Of a DNA stretch of 64,000 bases, positions 35,031-43,455 are shown piece by piece. Origin of the DNA: Pirellulales bacterium (GTDB taxonomy: Bacteria > Planctomycetota > Planctomycetia > Pirellulales > DATAWG01); contig DATAWG010000082.1 in NCBI GenBank assembly GCA_036267355.1, positions 62,001 through 126,000 on the forward strand. Reading direction: 5' to 3'. The notes beneath the pieces are model-generated. The model saw only the letters and a list, made by a program, of their open reading frames with translations. It did not search any database and was not told the origin of the DNA. The position numbers were made by a program, and so were the translations under genes. Position 1 is the stretch's first letter. The number at the start of each line of letters is the position of its first letter.

Positions 35031-35375
35031 ATGAACCTCTTTACCGAACCCGTCGGCGTGTCGCACTTCCTCGTGGTCGGGGCGGTGCTGTTCGTTTGCG
35101 GCGTGGTGTGCATGGCCACGAAGCGGAACATTTTGGGCGTGCTGATGGGAATCGAATTGGTGCTGAACGGGGCGAATGTGAATTTCATCGCCTTCGGGGC
35201 CAAATTCCTGCGGACCGACCAGAACATGTCGATCGGCTTGGATGGGCAATTGATCGCACTGTTCGTGATCGTGCTGGCCGCGGCCGAGGCGGCAGTGGCG
35301 TTGGCCATCGCGCTCAACTTTTACAACAACCATTCGACGATCGACATCGATCAGGCAGATGAATTGAAGGGATAA
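35031..35375 (+). CDS. nuoK: NADH-quinone oxidoreductase subunit K (NuoK)
   Basis: A 114-aa, three-helix complex I subunit. The conserved acidic residue in GIELVLNGANVNF (about 41) and the later AAAEAAVALAIAL are visible; both are part of the proton-pumping path. The start ATG at 35031 matches family length. A family B palindrome begins 4 bases after its stop. Confidence 0.95.
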   Translation: MNLFTEPVGVSHFLVVGAVLFVCGVVCMATKRNILGVLMGIELVLNGANVNFIAFGAKFLRTDQNMSIGLDGQLIALFVIVLAAAEAAVALAIALNFYNNHSTIDIDQADELKG

Positions 35376-35378
35376 CGC

Positions 35379-35480
35379 AGTAGGCACAATCGTGTGCCGT
35401 CAGCGGAAGGGCGGCGGACCGCGTTGTGAAAAATTACCGCGAACCGGCAGGGCAGACGGCACACGGAGTGTGCCTGCTAG
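35379..35480. repeat. family B palindrome, copy 1 (nuoK-nuoL gap)
   Basis: Left arm GTAGGCACAATCGTGTGCCG (35380-35399), right arm GACGGCACACGGAGTGTGCC followed by TGCTA (ending 35479). The arms pair imperfectly with an internal GCGG-rich loop. It fills nearly all of the gap before nuoL. Confidence 0.8.
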
Positions 35481-35487
35481 TTTAACG

Positions 35488-38037
35488 ATGAATTTAGCTT
35501 CCACATTACCGGTGCTCTTGGGCCTGGCTTGGCTCTTGCCTCTGGTGTCGTTTGCGCTGATCGTATTTTTCGGTCCGCGAATGGGGCAGCACGGCAGGCA
35601 TGCCTCGACCGTGGCCACGGCGGCGATCATCGGCGCCTTCGTGCTTTCGCTGGTGGCGCTGATCGGCTGGATCGCCAATCCGCCGGAAAACGCCGCGGAA
35701 TCGAAAGAAGCTCAAGCCGAAGCCCACGCGCTCACCGCGCCCAGCAAAACCGCACCGGCGCCGATCGAAAAGGCAGCGCCGGAAAAGACGCCGGCAAAAA
35801 CGCGGCCAGGCGTCGGCCCGGCAGTGGGTGGCCCCGTTGGCGAAGCCGTGGAAGAAGAGCGGCAAGCCTTGCCGCGCACCTTCAGCGGCGATTGGTATAC
35901 GCTCGCCCAATTCGGCCGCCTGCGGCTCTCGATCGGCTACTACATCGACGCCCTCACCGTGTTCATGTTCACGATGGTGACGCTGATCGCCTCGTGCATC
36001 CACGTCTACGCCAGCGGCTACATGCACGACGAACTGCACGATGTGACCGATCACGAAGTGACGCTTGCCGACGGCCAGCACCTCCATCGCCGTGGGCGCT
36101 ATCATCGGTTCTTTCAGTACCTCTCGCTGTTCTGCTTCAGCATGCTGGGGCTGGTCATCGCGGGCAACATCTTCATGGTGTTCGTGTTTTGGGAACTGGT
36201 CGGCATTTGCTCGTATTTCTTGATCGGGTTTTACATCGAGCGGCGCAGCGCTTCGACCGCCGCCAACAAGGCGTTCATCGTCAATCGCGTCGGCGATTTC
36301 GGCATGATCATCGGGCTGATGGCAATCTGGGGCGGGCTGGGTACGTTCGCATTCGGCGATACGCGTGATGCCCAGGGGAACGTGACTGCGCAGGGCATTT
36401 TCAGCCTCGTGCGTCCGGCGAGCAACGACTACAAGCTGCAACCGCCCGACGGATTGGTCCGCTCGGCAGCGCCGCAGCTTGTCAGCCAGATCGTGCTCGA
36501 TCATGCCGGCGCGCCGGATCTCTCAAACGCTAACTCCGAAATCGACGCCGAAATCGGCGATTGGCGCGCGGGCAAACGGGTGACGACGGATGAGAATGGC
36601 GCCGCCCTGCCCGACCCGACGCATTATGGCTATTTGCTATTGGTCGTGGCGGGATTAGGGATCTTTTGCGGCTGTGTCGGCAAAAGCGCGCAATTTCCGC
36701 TGCATGTTTGGTTGCCCGACGCGATGGAAGGGCCGACACCCGTGTCAGCGCTCGTGCATTCGGCGACGATGGTCGCGGCGGGCGTTTATTTGGTGGGGCG
36801 GTTTTATCCGGTCTTCGCCCCATCGGTGCTGCTGGTGATCGCGATCGTCGGCGCGATTACGCTGGCCCTGGCGGCAGTGATCGCGATCACGGCCGTCGAT
36901 ATCAAGCGCGTGCTGGCCTATTCGACGATCAGCCAATTGGGCTACATGATGCTGGCGATGGGTGTCGGCGGCTGGTTGGCAGGGCTGTTTCATTTGATCA
37001 CCCACGCGTTTTTCAAAAGCCTGCTATTTCTCTGCTCCGGGTCGGTGATCCATGCCACGCACACCAACGACATGCGGCTGATGGGCGGCCTGCGCAAGAA
37101 AATGCCCTGGACGGCCTACACGATGCTCGTCGGCTGCCTGGCGATCAGCGGCGGGGCGATTCCGTTTTTGATCGGCTTCAGCGGTTATTACTCGAAAGAC
37201 GGCATCATTGCCCAGGCCCTGTCGTTCAAGCAAGCGAACTCGAACCCCTGGTGCGGTTCGTTCTACTATGTAGCAGTGATCGGGGCCGCGATCACGGCGT
37301 TTTACATGTTTCGCCTCTGGTACATGACGTTTGCCGGCACGCCCCGCGATGCGCATGTGCATGCGCACGCTCACGAATCGCCCAAGGTGATGTACGTGCC
37401 GCTGGTGATTCTGGCGGTGTTTGCGTTGGCAATCGGCTGGCCGATATTTGGGTTGCCGAATTTGCTCGAGCAAGCGCGGCCGGCCGGCATCTTGCCGACG
37501 GTTACAGGCGGCGTGTTTGCGCCGTGGCTCGTGCATCCGAGCGAACACCTGTCGCACCATGTTCATGGCACCGCGACGATCTGGGCCACGGCGGCCGGCT
37601 TCGGCGGAATTTTGCTGGCCACGATTATTTACCTGTGGCGCATGCTCGATCCGGCGGAAGTGGCCGGCCAATTCGCCCCCATCTATCGGTTGATATGGAA
37701 CAAATTCTATTTCGACGAGTTGTATCAGGCCGTTTTCGTCGCTCCGGTGATGTTCATTTCCCGGCGCGTGGCGGATTTCGATCGCACGCTGATCGACAGA
37801 TTCATCAATTGGTGTGCCAAGGCGGTGCGTCGCGTGTCGTCGGTCGACGATGCGATCGATCGCTGGTGCGTCGATGGGCTGGTGAATTTCACCGCTCGAT
37901 GGATTCATGGCGCCGCAGTGTCGATGCGCGGCATCGAATCGGGCCGGCTGCGGCAGTATGTGATGTGGATCGTCATCGGCACGGTCGGCCTGTTCGTGTT
38001 GGCGAGCTTTTTTTGGAACGTGAATTGGGGAGGCTAA
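35488..38037 (+). CDS. nuoL: NADH-quinone oxidoreductase subunit L (NuoL)
   Basis: The large antiporter-like subunit of complex I, 849 aa, against about 610-650 for standard NuoL. Family features include NIFMVFVFWELVGICSYFLIG, ANKAFIVNRVGDFG, AQFPLHVWLPDAMEGPTPVS, LVHSATMVAAGVYLV and SGYYSKDGIIAQ. The extra length comes from a charged Ala/Pro/Glu insert after helix 2 (about 70-140, e.g. APIEKAAPEKTPAKT) and one before the conserved central helices (about 320-390). The C-terminal region with the lateral helix (about 740-840) is present. The start is the ATG at 35488 after the family B repeat; an upstream extension in the open frame is repeat sequence. Confidence 0.96.
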   Translation: MNLASTLPVLLGLAWLLPLVSFALIVFFGPRMGQHGRHASTVATAAIIGAFVLSLVALIGWIANPPENAAESKEAQAEAHALTAPSKTAPAPIEKAAPEKTPAKTRPGVGPAVGGPVGEAVEEERQALPRTFSGDWYTLAQFGRLRLSIGYYIDALTVFMFTMVTLIASCIHVYASGYMHDELHDVTDHEVTLADGQHLHRRGRYHRFFQYLSLFCFSMLGLVIAGNIFMVFVFWELVGICSYFLIGFYIERRSASTAANKAFIVNRVGDFGMIIGLMAIWGGLGTFAFGDTRDAQGNVTAQGIFSLVRPASNDYKLQPPDGLVRSAAPQLVSQIVLDHAGAPDLSNANSEIDAEIGDWRAGKRVTTDENGAALPDPTHYGYLLLVVAGLGIFCGCVGKSAQFPLHVWLPDAMEGPTPVSALVHSATMVAAGVYLVGRFYPVFAPSVLLVIAIVGAITLALAAVIAITAVDIKRVLAYSTISQLGYMMLAMGVGGWLAGLFHLITHAFFKSLLFLCSGSVIHATHTNDMRLMGGLRKKMPWTAYTMLVGCLAISGGAIPFLIGFSGYYSKDGIIAQALSFKQANSNPWCGSFYYVAVIGAAITAFYMFRLWYMTFAGTPRDAHVHAHAHESPKVMYVPLVILAVFALAIGWPIFGLPNLLEQARPAGILPTVTGGVFAPWLVHPSEHLSHHVHGTATIWATAAGFGGILLATIIYLWRMLDPAEVAGQFAPIYRLIWNKFYFDELYQAVFVAPVMFISRRVADFDRTLIDRFINWCAKAVRRVSSVDDAIDRWCVDGLVNFTARWIHGAAVSMRGIESGRLRQYVMWIVIGTVGLFVLASFFWNVNWGG

Positions 38038-38038
38038 A

Positions 38039-38197
38039 GTAGCAGGCAAATTCCGTGTGACGTGAAGGCCGAAGTAAGAATAGCATCGTTCGGCAGCGCC
38101 ATCCTCGCTAACGCTTCGGGCTAGCGTGGCGGGTGGCGACGCTACACTAGCCCGAAGCGTTAGCGAGGACGGATGGCACGCGGAGCGTGCCTGCTAC
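38039..38197. repeat. family B palindrome, copy 2, with a family C palindrome nested inside (nuoL-nuoM gap)
   Basis: The outer arms are GTAGCAGGCAAATTCCGTGT (from 38039) and GGCACGCGGAGCGTGCCTGC followed by TAC (ending 38197). Inside, at 38103-38169, lies the family C palindrome CCTCGCTAACGCTTCGGGCT...AGCCCGAAGCGTTAGCGAGG. The outer element seems to have been interrupted by the inner. Confidence 0.8.
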
Positions 38198-38211
38198 GGA
38201 GAAATCGCAGT

Positions 38212-40077
38212 ATGACAAATCCATACGTTGTGCCATTGAGCTTGCTCGTTTTTCTGCCGGCATTGGGCGCCCTAGCCTTGGCGTTTTTTCCCAAGGACCG
38301 GCCCGAAACGGTGCGGCGGTTCGCGCTGTTCATCACGATTCTCACCTTCGCGCTTTCCGTGTGGCTGGCATGCGGGCCATCGGTCGCGCCCGGCGGTGTC
38401 AAGCCCGACACCGCCCGATTCGGGATCGGCCTGAAGGGCATGCAGGACATCTTCTCGGTCCCTTGGATCAGCTCGTTCAATATCTACTATCTCATGGGCA
38501 TGGATGGCATCAGCTTTCCGCTCGTGTTGCTGACGACGTTTGTCAGCATGCTGGCGATGGGGGCAAGCTGGCCGATCACCAAAAGCGTCAAGGCCTATTG
38601 CATTCTGTTTTTGCTGTTGGAAACGGGCATGCTGGGCGTGTTTTTGGCGCTCGATTTCTTCCTGTTCTACGTGTTTTGGGAAGTGATGCTATTGCCGATG
38701 TATTTTCTCATCGGCGTGTGGGGCGGTCCGCGGCGTGAATACGCGGCGATCAAGTTTTTTCTCTACACGCTCTTGGGCAGCGTGCTGATGCTGATCGCGA
38801 TTCTGATGCTCTATTTCAAGAGCGATCTGCGCACGCTCTCGCCGGAGCAACTCACAGCGACGCACGTTGCCGAAGCTCCCGCCGACGCCGCAGCGATCAA
38901 ATCGGCCGCGACTCCGCAACACACGTTCAACATCCTGGCGTTGCAGAAGATCGGCCAATCGCCAAACTCCGCGTTCGGCGATGAATTGCTCTGGGGCAAG
39001 AGCGTGGGCTGGTGGGCCTTCTTGCTGCTGTTTATCGGATTTGCGATCAAGGTGCCGGCCGTGCCTCTGCACACATGGCTTCCGGATGCGCACGTCGAAG
39101 CACCCACGCCGATCTCGATGATTCTCGCGGGCGTGCTGTTGAAGATGGGGGGCTATGGCATCATCCGAATTTGTTTTCCGATCTGCCCCGGCGGCGGTTA
39201 TGAACTGAGCTATTTCGTGTGCGCGGTCGGCGTGCTGAGCATGGTGTATGGCGCTTTTGCGGCGATGGCCCAAAAGGATTTCAAGCGCCTCGTGGCCTAC
39301 AGCTCGGTGAGCCATATGGGCTACGTCGTGCTCGGGCTCGGAGTGTGGAGCGCCAACAGCGGGCATGTTTACAACCCACTTTACTGGTCGATGGGCGTCA
39401 ACGGGGCCATGTTCCAAATGATCGCCCACGGCATCAGCTCGGCCGGCATGTTTTTCATGGTCGGCGTGGTCTACGACCGCGTGCATCATCGCAATCTCGA
39501 TCAGTTCGGCGGGCTGTTTGCGCGGATGCCCGTCTATTCCGGCTTGGCGATTGGCGTCTTTTTCGCCGGCTTGGGGTTGCCTGGCTTGTGCGGATTCATC
39601 GGCGAATTTTTGGTGACGCTGTCGGTGTGGAACTACAGCCACGCGCTGGCGATCATCTCCGCGGCCGTGGTGATTCTGACGGCCGGCTATATTTTGTGGA
39701 CGATTCAGCGCGTTTATTTGGGGCCGGAATACAAGGGCCCACACGGCGACCATCTCCATCCGATCACGCCGCGAGAGATCGCCATTGCCGCGCCGCTTTT
39801 GGCGCTTGCAATCCTGTTCGGCGTTTATCCGCAAGCGATTTTCAATTACATGGAACCGAGCGTAACGGGGCAAGTGAGCCAATTGGCCGACTGGACCCGC
39901 ACGGTGCACGATCGGCCTGCGCAGGTGGCGAGGGATGACCAGTTTCCAAGGTTGGGTGCCATGCCCACTGCCTTGAGTGGGCACGTGTCTAGTACCCTAC
40001 CGCGAAGCCAAAACATGCCCACGCAAAGCCGTGGGCATGGCACCACCAACGAGCAACCAACGGCTTTCGTTCAATGA
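38212..40077 (+). CDS. nuoM: NADH-quinone oxidoreductase subunit M (NuoM)
   Basis: An antiporter-like proton-pumping complex I subunit, 621 aa, longer than the usual 500. Family signatures include YLMGMDGISFPLVLLTTF, FFLFYVFWEVMLLPMYFLIG and KVPAVPLHTWLPDAHVEAPT. An insert (about 205-260, e.g. THVAEAPADAAAIKSA) interrupts the loop before it. The last 45 or so residues (from about 575) are read from a CATGCCCAC-type palindrome pair at 39957-40039 and are not family sequence. The ATG at 38212 has GGAG 10 bases before it. It overlaps nuoN by ATGA. Confidence 0.96.
   Translation: MTNPYVVPLSLLVFLPALGALALAFFPKDRPETVRRFALFITILTFALSVWLACGPSVAPGGVKPDTARFGIGLKGMQDIFSVPWISSFNIYYLMGMDGISFPLVLLTTFVSMLAMGASWPITKSVKAYCILFLLLETGMLGVFLALDFFLFYVFWEVMLLPMYFLIGVWGGPRREYAAIKFFLYTLLGSVLMLIAILMLYFKSDLRTLSPEQLTATHVAEAPADAAAIKSAATPQHTFNILALQKIGQSPNSAFGDELLWGKSVGWWAFLLLFIGFAIKVPAVPLHTWLPDAHVEAPTPISMILAGVLLKMGGYGIIRICFPICPGGGYELSYFVCAVGVLSMVYGAFAAMAQKDFKRLVAYSSVSHMGYVVLGLGVWSANSGHVYNPLYWSMGVNGAMFQMIAHGISSAGMFFMVGVVYDRVHHRNLDQFGGLFARMPVYSGLAIGVFFAGLGLPGLCGFIGEFLVTLSVWNYSHALAIISAAVVILTAGYILWTIQRVYLGPEYKGPHGDHLHPITPREIAIAAPLLALAILFGVYPQAIFNYMEPSVTGQVSQLADWTRTVHDRPAQVARDDQFPRLGAMPTALSGHVSSTLPRSQNMPTQSRGHGTTNEQPTAFVQ
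39957..40039. repeat. CATGCCCAC palindromes in the 3' end of nuoM
   Basis: Two palindromes: TGCCCACTGCCTTGAGTGGGCA (39962-39983) and a second, CATGCCCACG...CGTGGGCATG (40014-40039), with CAAAGC in the loop. Read through in frame to the nuoM stop. A relative is at 2119-2144. Confidence 0.75.
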
Positions 40078-41843
40078 TCCCACTCGTTGCCCAATCCAGT
40101 CTTTCGCAGCTCGTCGACGCGCTGCTGCGCGACACCGCGGCAGTCAGCCTGCCGGCGTTTCGCACGGAGCTGACGCTCTGCGCCTCGATCGTGCTCCTGC
40201 TGCTGGTGCGGGTGTTTTTCGGCAGCGATCGGGTCAGTGCGTTTTTCCTGGCGCTCGTCGGATCGCTGGTGGCGCTCTATTTCGCGCTGCCCTGGACGCA
40301 GCCGGCGGGGCTATTGGTCGACGGGCATGTGGTGCGGCATGAGTTCTTCACCGGCATGTTGGTCTACGATTCGCTGGCGCTCTATTTCCGCGCGCTGCTG
40401 ATGTTCTTTGCCGTGCTGTTCGTGCTGCTCACGCGGCTGACCGGAATTCCCGATCGCGAAGACGCGCCCGACTTTTATGTCCTGATGCTCGGGGCGACGC
40501 TCGGCATGTGCCTGATGGTGACCGCCAATCATCTGCTGACGATCTTTTTGGGCGTCGAGATGGCGAGCGTGCCTTCGTATGCGTTGGCGGGGATGCTCAA
40601 GGGGCGCCGCAAGAGCAGCGAAGCGGCGTTGAAATACTCGGTCTACGGGGCCGGGGCGGCCGGCATCATGCTCTATGGCATCAGCCTGTTGGCCGGCGTG
40701 CTCGGCTCATGCCACTTGCCGACGATGGCTAACCAACTGGCCGCGATGGTGCAGTCGGGCCACTTGGGCGATAGCGCGATGGTGTTGGTGCTGGGCGGGC
40801 TGATGGTGATGGTCGGGCTGGCATTCAAGCTCTCGGCGGTGCCGTTTCACTTCTGGTGCCCCGACGTGTTCGAGGGGGCCAGCGCCGAGGTGAATGCCTT
40901 TCTTTCGGTGGCCTCGAAAGCGGCGGCATTGGCGCTATTGATCCGGGTGGTGGTCGGGTTTGGATTTATTGCTCCGGCGAATGGCGTTGCGAGCGTTGCC
41001 GATATGGCAACACCGGTCGCGTTCTCGGTCGCCGATAATGGAAAAACGCTGGTTGCGGAGCGCGTCGCGAGCGACGCGGCCAACCAGCCGGTGGTCGATC
41101 CACCGCACGACGCGCGGATCATGGCGCTTGCGCCGGCGCGAAATTTCATGGCGATCCTGGTCGCCTTTTTGGCCGCGATCACCTGTACATTCGGCAATAT
41201 GGCCGCCTACGGCCAAACCAATATCAAACGCCTGCTGGCGTATTCGACGATCGCGCATGCCGGCTACATGATGATGCCGATCGCGGCCGGGCTGGTCTTG
41301 GCCGGCAAGAATCCGGCGGCAGCCGAGACGGCTTTCGCCGCGGTGCCGTTCTATGCCGGCGTTTACCTGTTCATGAATCTGGGCGCGTTTGCGATCGTGG
41401 CTCTATTGCGCAATCAGTTGCGGAGCGAAGAGATTGCCGACTACGCCGGGCTGGTGCGCAATTCGCCGGGGTTGGTGATCGCGCTGGGCGTGATCGTGTT
41501 CAGCCTCGTCGGGATTCCGCCGCTGGCCGGCTTTGCCGGAAAGCTGGTCATTTTTTCGACGCTCGTCGACGCGATCAACCACGACGCCGCCCGGGGCTTG
41601 ATGATCACGCTATTGGTGATCGGCGGATTGAACACGGCCCTGGCGCTGTTTTACTATTTGCGGGTGATCAAGGTGATGACCTTCGAGCCGGAGCCCGACG
41701 AGCGGCCGCCGTTTACGTTTCCGCTGGTTTCGTTTTCCGGAGCGTATATCGTGGCGATCAGCGCGCCGGTGTTGTTGTTGGGACTGTGGTGGAACGATTT
41801 GTACGTTTGGGCCGCCGCGGCAACCGCCCATTTGTTGTGGTGA
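40074..41843 (+). CDS. nuoN: NADH-quinone oxidoreductase subunit N (NuoN)
   Basis: The third antiporter-like subunit of complex I, 589 aa, against about 480-500 in standard NuoN. Family features: EMASVPSYALAGMLKGRRKSSEAALKYS, FKLSAVPFHFWCPDVFEGAS, NIKRLLAYSTIAHAGYMMM and GIPPLAGFAGKLVIF. The extra length includes an insert before the helix-8 region (about 303-350, e.g. SVADNGKTLVAERVASD). The start overlaps the nuoM stop (ATGA), so M and N are translated together. It is the last nuo gene here; no further complex I genes follow. Confidence 0.96.
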   Translation: MIPLVAQSSLSQLVDALLRDTAAVSLPAFRTELTLCASIVLLLLVRVFFGSDRVSAFFLALVGSLVALYFALPWTQPAGLLVDGHVVRHEFFTGMLVYDSLALYFRALLMFFAVLFVLLTRLTGIPDREDAPDFYVLMLGATLGMCLMVTANHLLTIFLGVEMASVPSYALAGMLKGRRKSSEAALKYSVYGAGAAGIMLYGISLLAGVLGSCHLPTMANQLAAMVQSGHLGDSAMVLVLGGLMVMVGLAFKLSAVPFHFWCPDVFEGASAEVNAFLSVASKAAALALLIRVVVGFGFIAPANGVASVADMATPVAFSVADNGKTLVAERVASDAANQPVVDPPHDARIMALAPARNFMAILVAFLAAITCTFGNMAAYGQTNIKRLLAYSTIAHAGYMMMPIAAGLVLAGKNPAAAETAFAAVPFYAGVYLFMNLGAFAIVALLRNQLRSEEIADYAGLVRNSPGLVIALGVIVFSLVGIPPLAGFAGKLVIFSTLVDAINHDAARGLMITLLVIGGLNTALALFYYLRVIKVMTFEPEPDERPPFTFPLVSFSGAYIVAISAPVLLLGLWWNDLYVWAAAATAHLLW

Positions 41844-41847
41844 CAGA

Positions 41848-41952
41848 GTAGCAGGCACACTCCGTGTGCCGTCTGCGCCGCAGCAGGGCTTTCGAATCGT
41901 TTCCGTTTGACGGCGTTTTATCGCGGCCGACGGCACACGGAGCGTGCCTGCG
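41848..41952. repeat. family B palindrome, copy 3 (after nuoN)
   Basis: GTAGCAGGCACACTCCGTGT (from 41848) and GACGGCACACGGAGCGTGCC followed by TG (ending 41950). The same arms as at the nuoK-nuoL and nuoL-nuoM gaps and in the 54.5 kb array. It starts 4 bases after the nuoN stop. Confidence 0.85.
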
Positions 41953-41988
41953 ACGTTGACGTTCATGGCTTCGCGAGGCGGAAATTTG

Positions 41989-42447
41989 ATGCGACAACAC
42001 GAAGCTCAAGATGTGCTCGGCCGGCTGTTCGTGCTGCTTTATCGTTCGCTGCCGATGTATCTGGCCGAGGCCATGCCGTGGACGCATCCCGGCGGCGAGC
42101 AGGCGCAGCGTGTATTGGCCGGAATGGTGGCCGACGCCAAAGCGTATTGCCAGCGGATTGCCCAGCGAATCGCGCAGCTTCGTGGCCGGCTGGATCTCGG
42201 CGAGTTTCCGATGGAATTCACCGATCTCAACATGCTTTCGCTCGACTATCTGCTTACCGAACTGGTGCGCTGGCAGAAGGCGGACATTCGCAGGATCGAA
42301 AAACTGGCTACCGAGCTTGCCGCAGAAAGCGACGACCATGCGCTGGCCGAAGAGGTGCTCGGCAACTGGCGCGGGCATTTGCAATCGCTCGAAGAACTAT
42401 TGCACCGCCCCGCCGGTCCGCCGCTAAAAATCGCCGCGGCCTCCTGA
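41989..42447 (+). CDS. small helical protein of unknown function
   Basis: A 152-aa protein. It is nearly all helical (e.g. VLGRLFVLLYRSLPMYLAEAM, then AYCQRIAQRIAQLRGRL and LTELVRWQKADIRRIEKLATEL), with no signal peptide; a four-helix bundle is plausible. The start is uncertain: the ATG at 41989 is preferred with a weak GAGG 10 bases upstream, and an ATG at 41965 adds eight residues. It lies downstream of nuoN and a family B repeat, and may be transcribed with the nuo cluster, though its function is not known. The composition is normal for the window. Confidence 0.75.
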   Translation: MRQHEAQDVLGRLFVLLYRSLPMYLAEAMPWTHPGGEQAQRVLAGMVADAKAYCQRIAQRIAQLRGRLDLGEFPMEFTDLNMLSLDYLLTELVRWQKADIRRIEKLATELAAESDDHALAEEVLGNWRGHLQSLEELLHRPAGPPLKIAAAS

Positions 42448-42471
42448 TCGTCGTGCCAGCGGCGCGGCCGT

Positions 42472-42533
42472 CCTCGCTAACGCTTCGGGCTAATATGCCG
42501 TAAACGCACAGCAGCCCGAAGCGCCAGCGAGGG
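42472..42533. repeat. REP-like palindrome, family C copy 3
   Basis: CCTCGCTAACGCTTCGGGCT (42473-42492), a short spacer, then AGCCCGAAGCGCCAGCGAGG (42512-42531). It fills the gap between the small helical protein and the convergent cNMP-binding gene. Confidence 0.85.
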
Positions 42534-42551
42534 TGCACCCACCGAATCGAA

Positions 42552-43112
42552 TTACAGATTCCAGTTGGCGCAAAGCTTCTCGCGGAAGGCGCTCCATTCG
42601 CGCGTGTGTTCGGCGTTGCTCGGCTGATGGGCCAGCAGTTCGGCGATCCAATCGTCCATGCGGCGAAGCCGTTGGGCCATCACTTCCACGACGTTGTGGG
42701 AGAGCTTGTAGGCAGCCATCACCCCTTCGTCGAGCAAGTCTTTGTAGTCGGGGTAAGAAATCCGCAGCAGTTGCACGGCCGATTGGGCCCGCACGTCGGC
42801 CGAGTGCGGCGCCGGATGAAAGAACGACATTTCGCCGAATTGATCGTACGGCCCGAGCACCGCCAACACGAACGCCGCGCGGACCAACTTGCCGTCGGGC
42901 GCCGGTTGCTGCACGTGCTTGACCACTTCGCATTTTCCTTCGATCACGACCGACAGCTTGCGGCACTCTTCGCCTTGGCGAGCGATCGTCGCGCCGGCCG
43001 CCCAAGGCTCGAGCCGAGTGATCTCGGCCAATTGGCGCCGTTCGGTCGCGTTCAAATTCCGAAACAACGGTATTTCAGCGAGCAGTTTGTCCAGCACGAT
43101 GTCGGTCGTCAT
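42552..43112 (-). CDS. cyclic-nucleotide-binding domain protein without a DNA-binding domain
   Basis: A 186-aa protein. The cNMP-binding domain (about 15-130) shows the usual order: LFRNLNATERRQLAEI, then ATIARQGEECRKLSVVIEGKCEV and GPYDQFGEMSFF in place of the family's phosphate-binding cassette, and RAQSAVQLLRISYPDYKDLL. No Crp-type helix-turn-helix follows; the last 50 residues form charged helices (VMAQRLRRMDDWIAELLAH). It may therefore sense cyclic nucleotide by partner contact rather than DNA binding. Convergent with the small helical protein; gdhA lies behind it on the same strand after two repeats. Ligand is not determinable. Confidence 0.88.
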   Translation of the reverse strand: MTTDIVLDKLLAEIPLFRNLNATERRQLAEITRLEPWAAGATIARQGEECRKLSVVIEGKCEVVKHVQQPAPDGKLVRAAFVLAVLGPYDQFGEMSFFHPAPHSADVRAQSAVQLLRISYPDYKDLLDEGVMAAYKLSHNVVEVMAQRLRRMDDWIAELLAHQPSNAEHTREWSAFREKLCANWNL

Positions 43113-43182
43113 GATCCACCTCCGTTTAGGAATCTCGAAATGAGCGCGCGTCGAAGGAAAACTCCGTTGCTCGCCCCCGCCG

Positions 43183-43245
43183 TCCTCGCCAACGCGTCGG
43201 GCCAGTGGGGCGTGTGGTTGAGGAACACTAGCCCGACGCCTCAGG
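43183..43245. repeat. diverged REP-like palindrome, family C copy 4
   Basis: CCTCGCCAACGCGTCGGGCC (from 43183) and, inverted, ACTAGCCCGACGCCTCAGGG (from 43229). The arms are clear but carry several changes from the other copies. Confidence 0.6.
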
Positions 43246-43358
43246 GAGCACTTCGGAAACCGAAGCTATCTCTCCGGGCCTTTGGGCCACGACCGGTCGA
43301 TTAAATGTAGCTCTGCGATCCGCGTGCCGTTGCGGCGTCCGTGGATAACCGCTAAAGC

Positions 43359-43453
43359 TCGGCCGAAAAATAAGTTCCGTTTTTTCGCACCCACTCACCC
43401 CTGCCCTCTCGCGCAAGGGGAGAGGGGCTTGCGGAGAGTTATTTTTCGGCCGA
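43359..43453. repeat. family A palindromic element, copy 3, directly after gdhA
   Basis: CTCGGCCGAAAAATAAG (left) and TTATTTTTCGGCCGAGG (right) around a CCCTCTCGCGCAAGGGGAGA core. On the minus strand it begins 2 bases beyond the gdhA stop codon (43456-43458). The 343-base gap (43113-43455) holds this and the family C copy and no gene. Confidence 0.85.
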
Positions 43454-43455
43454 GG

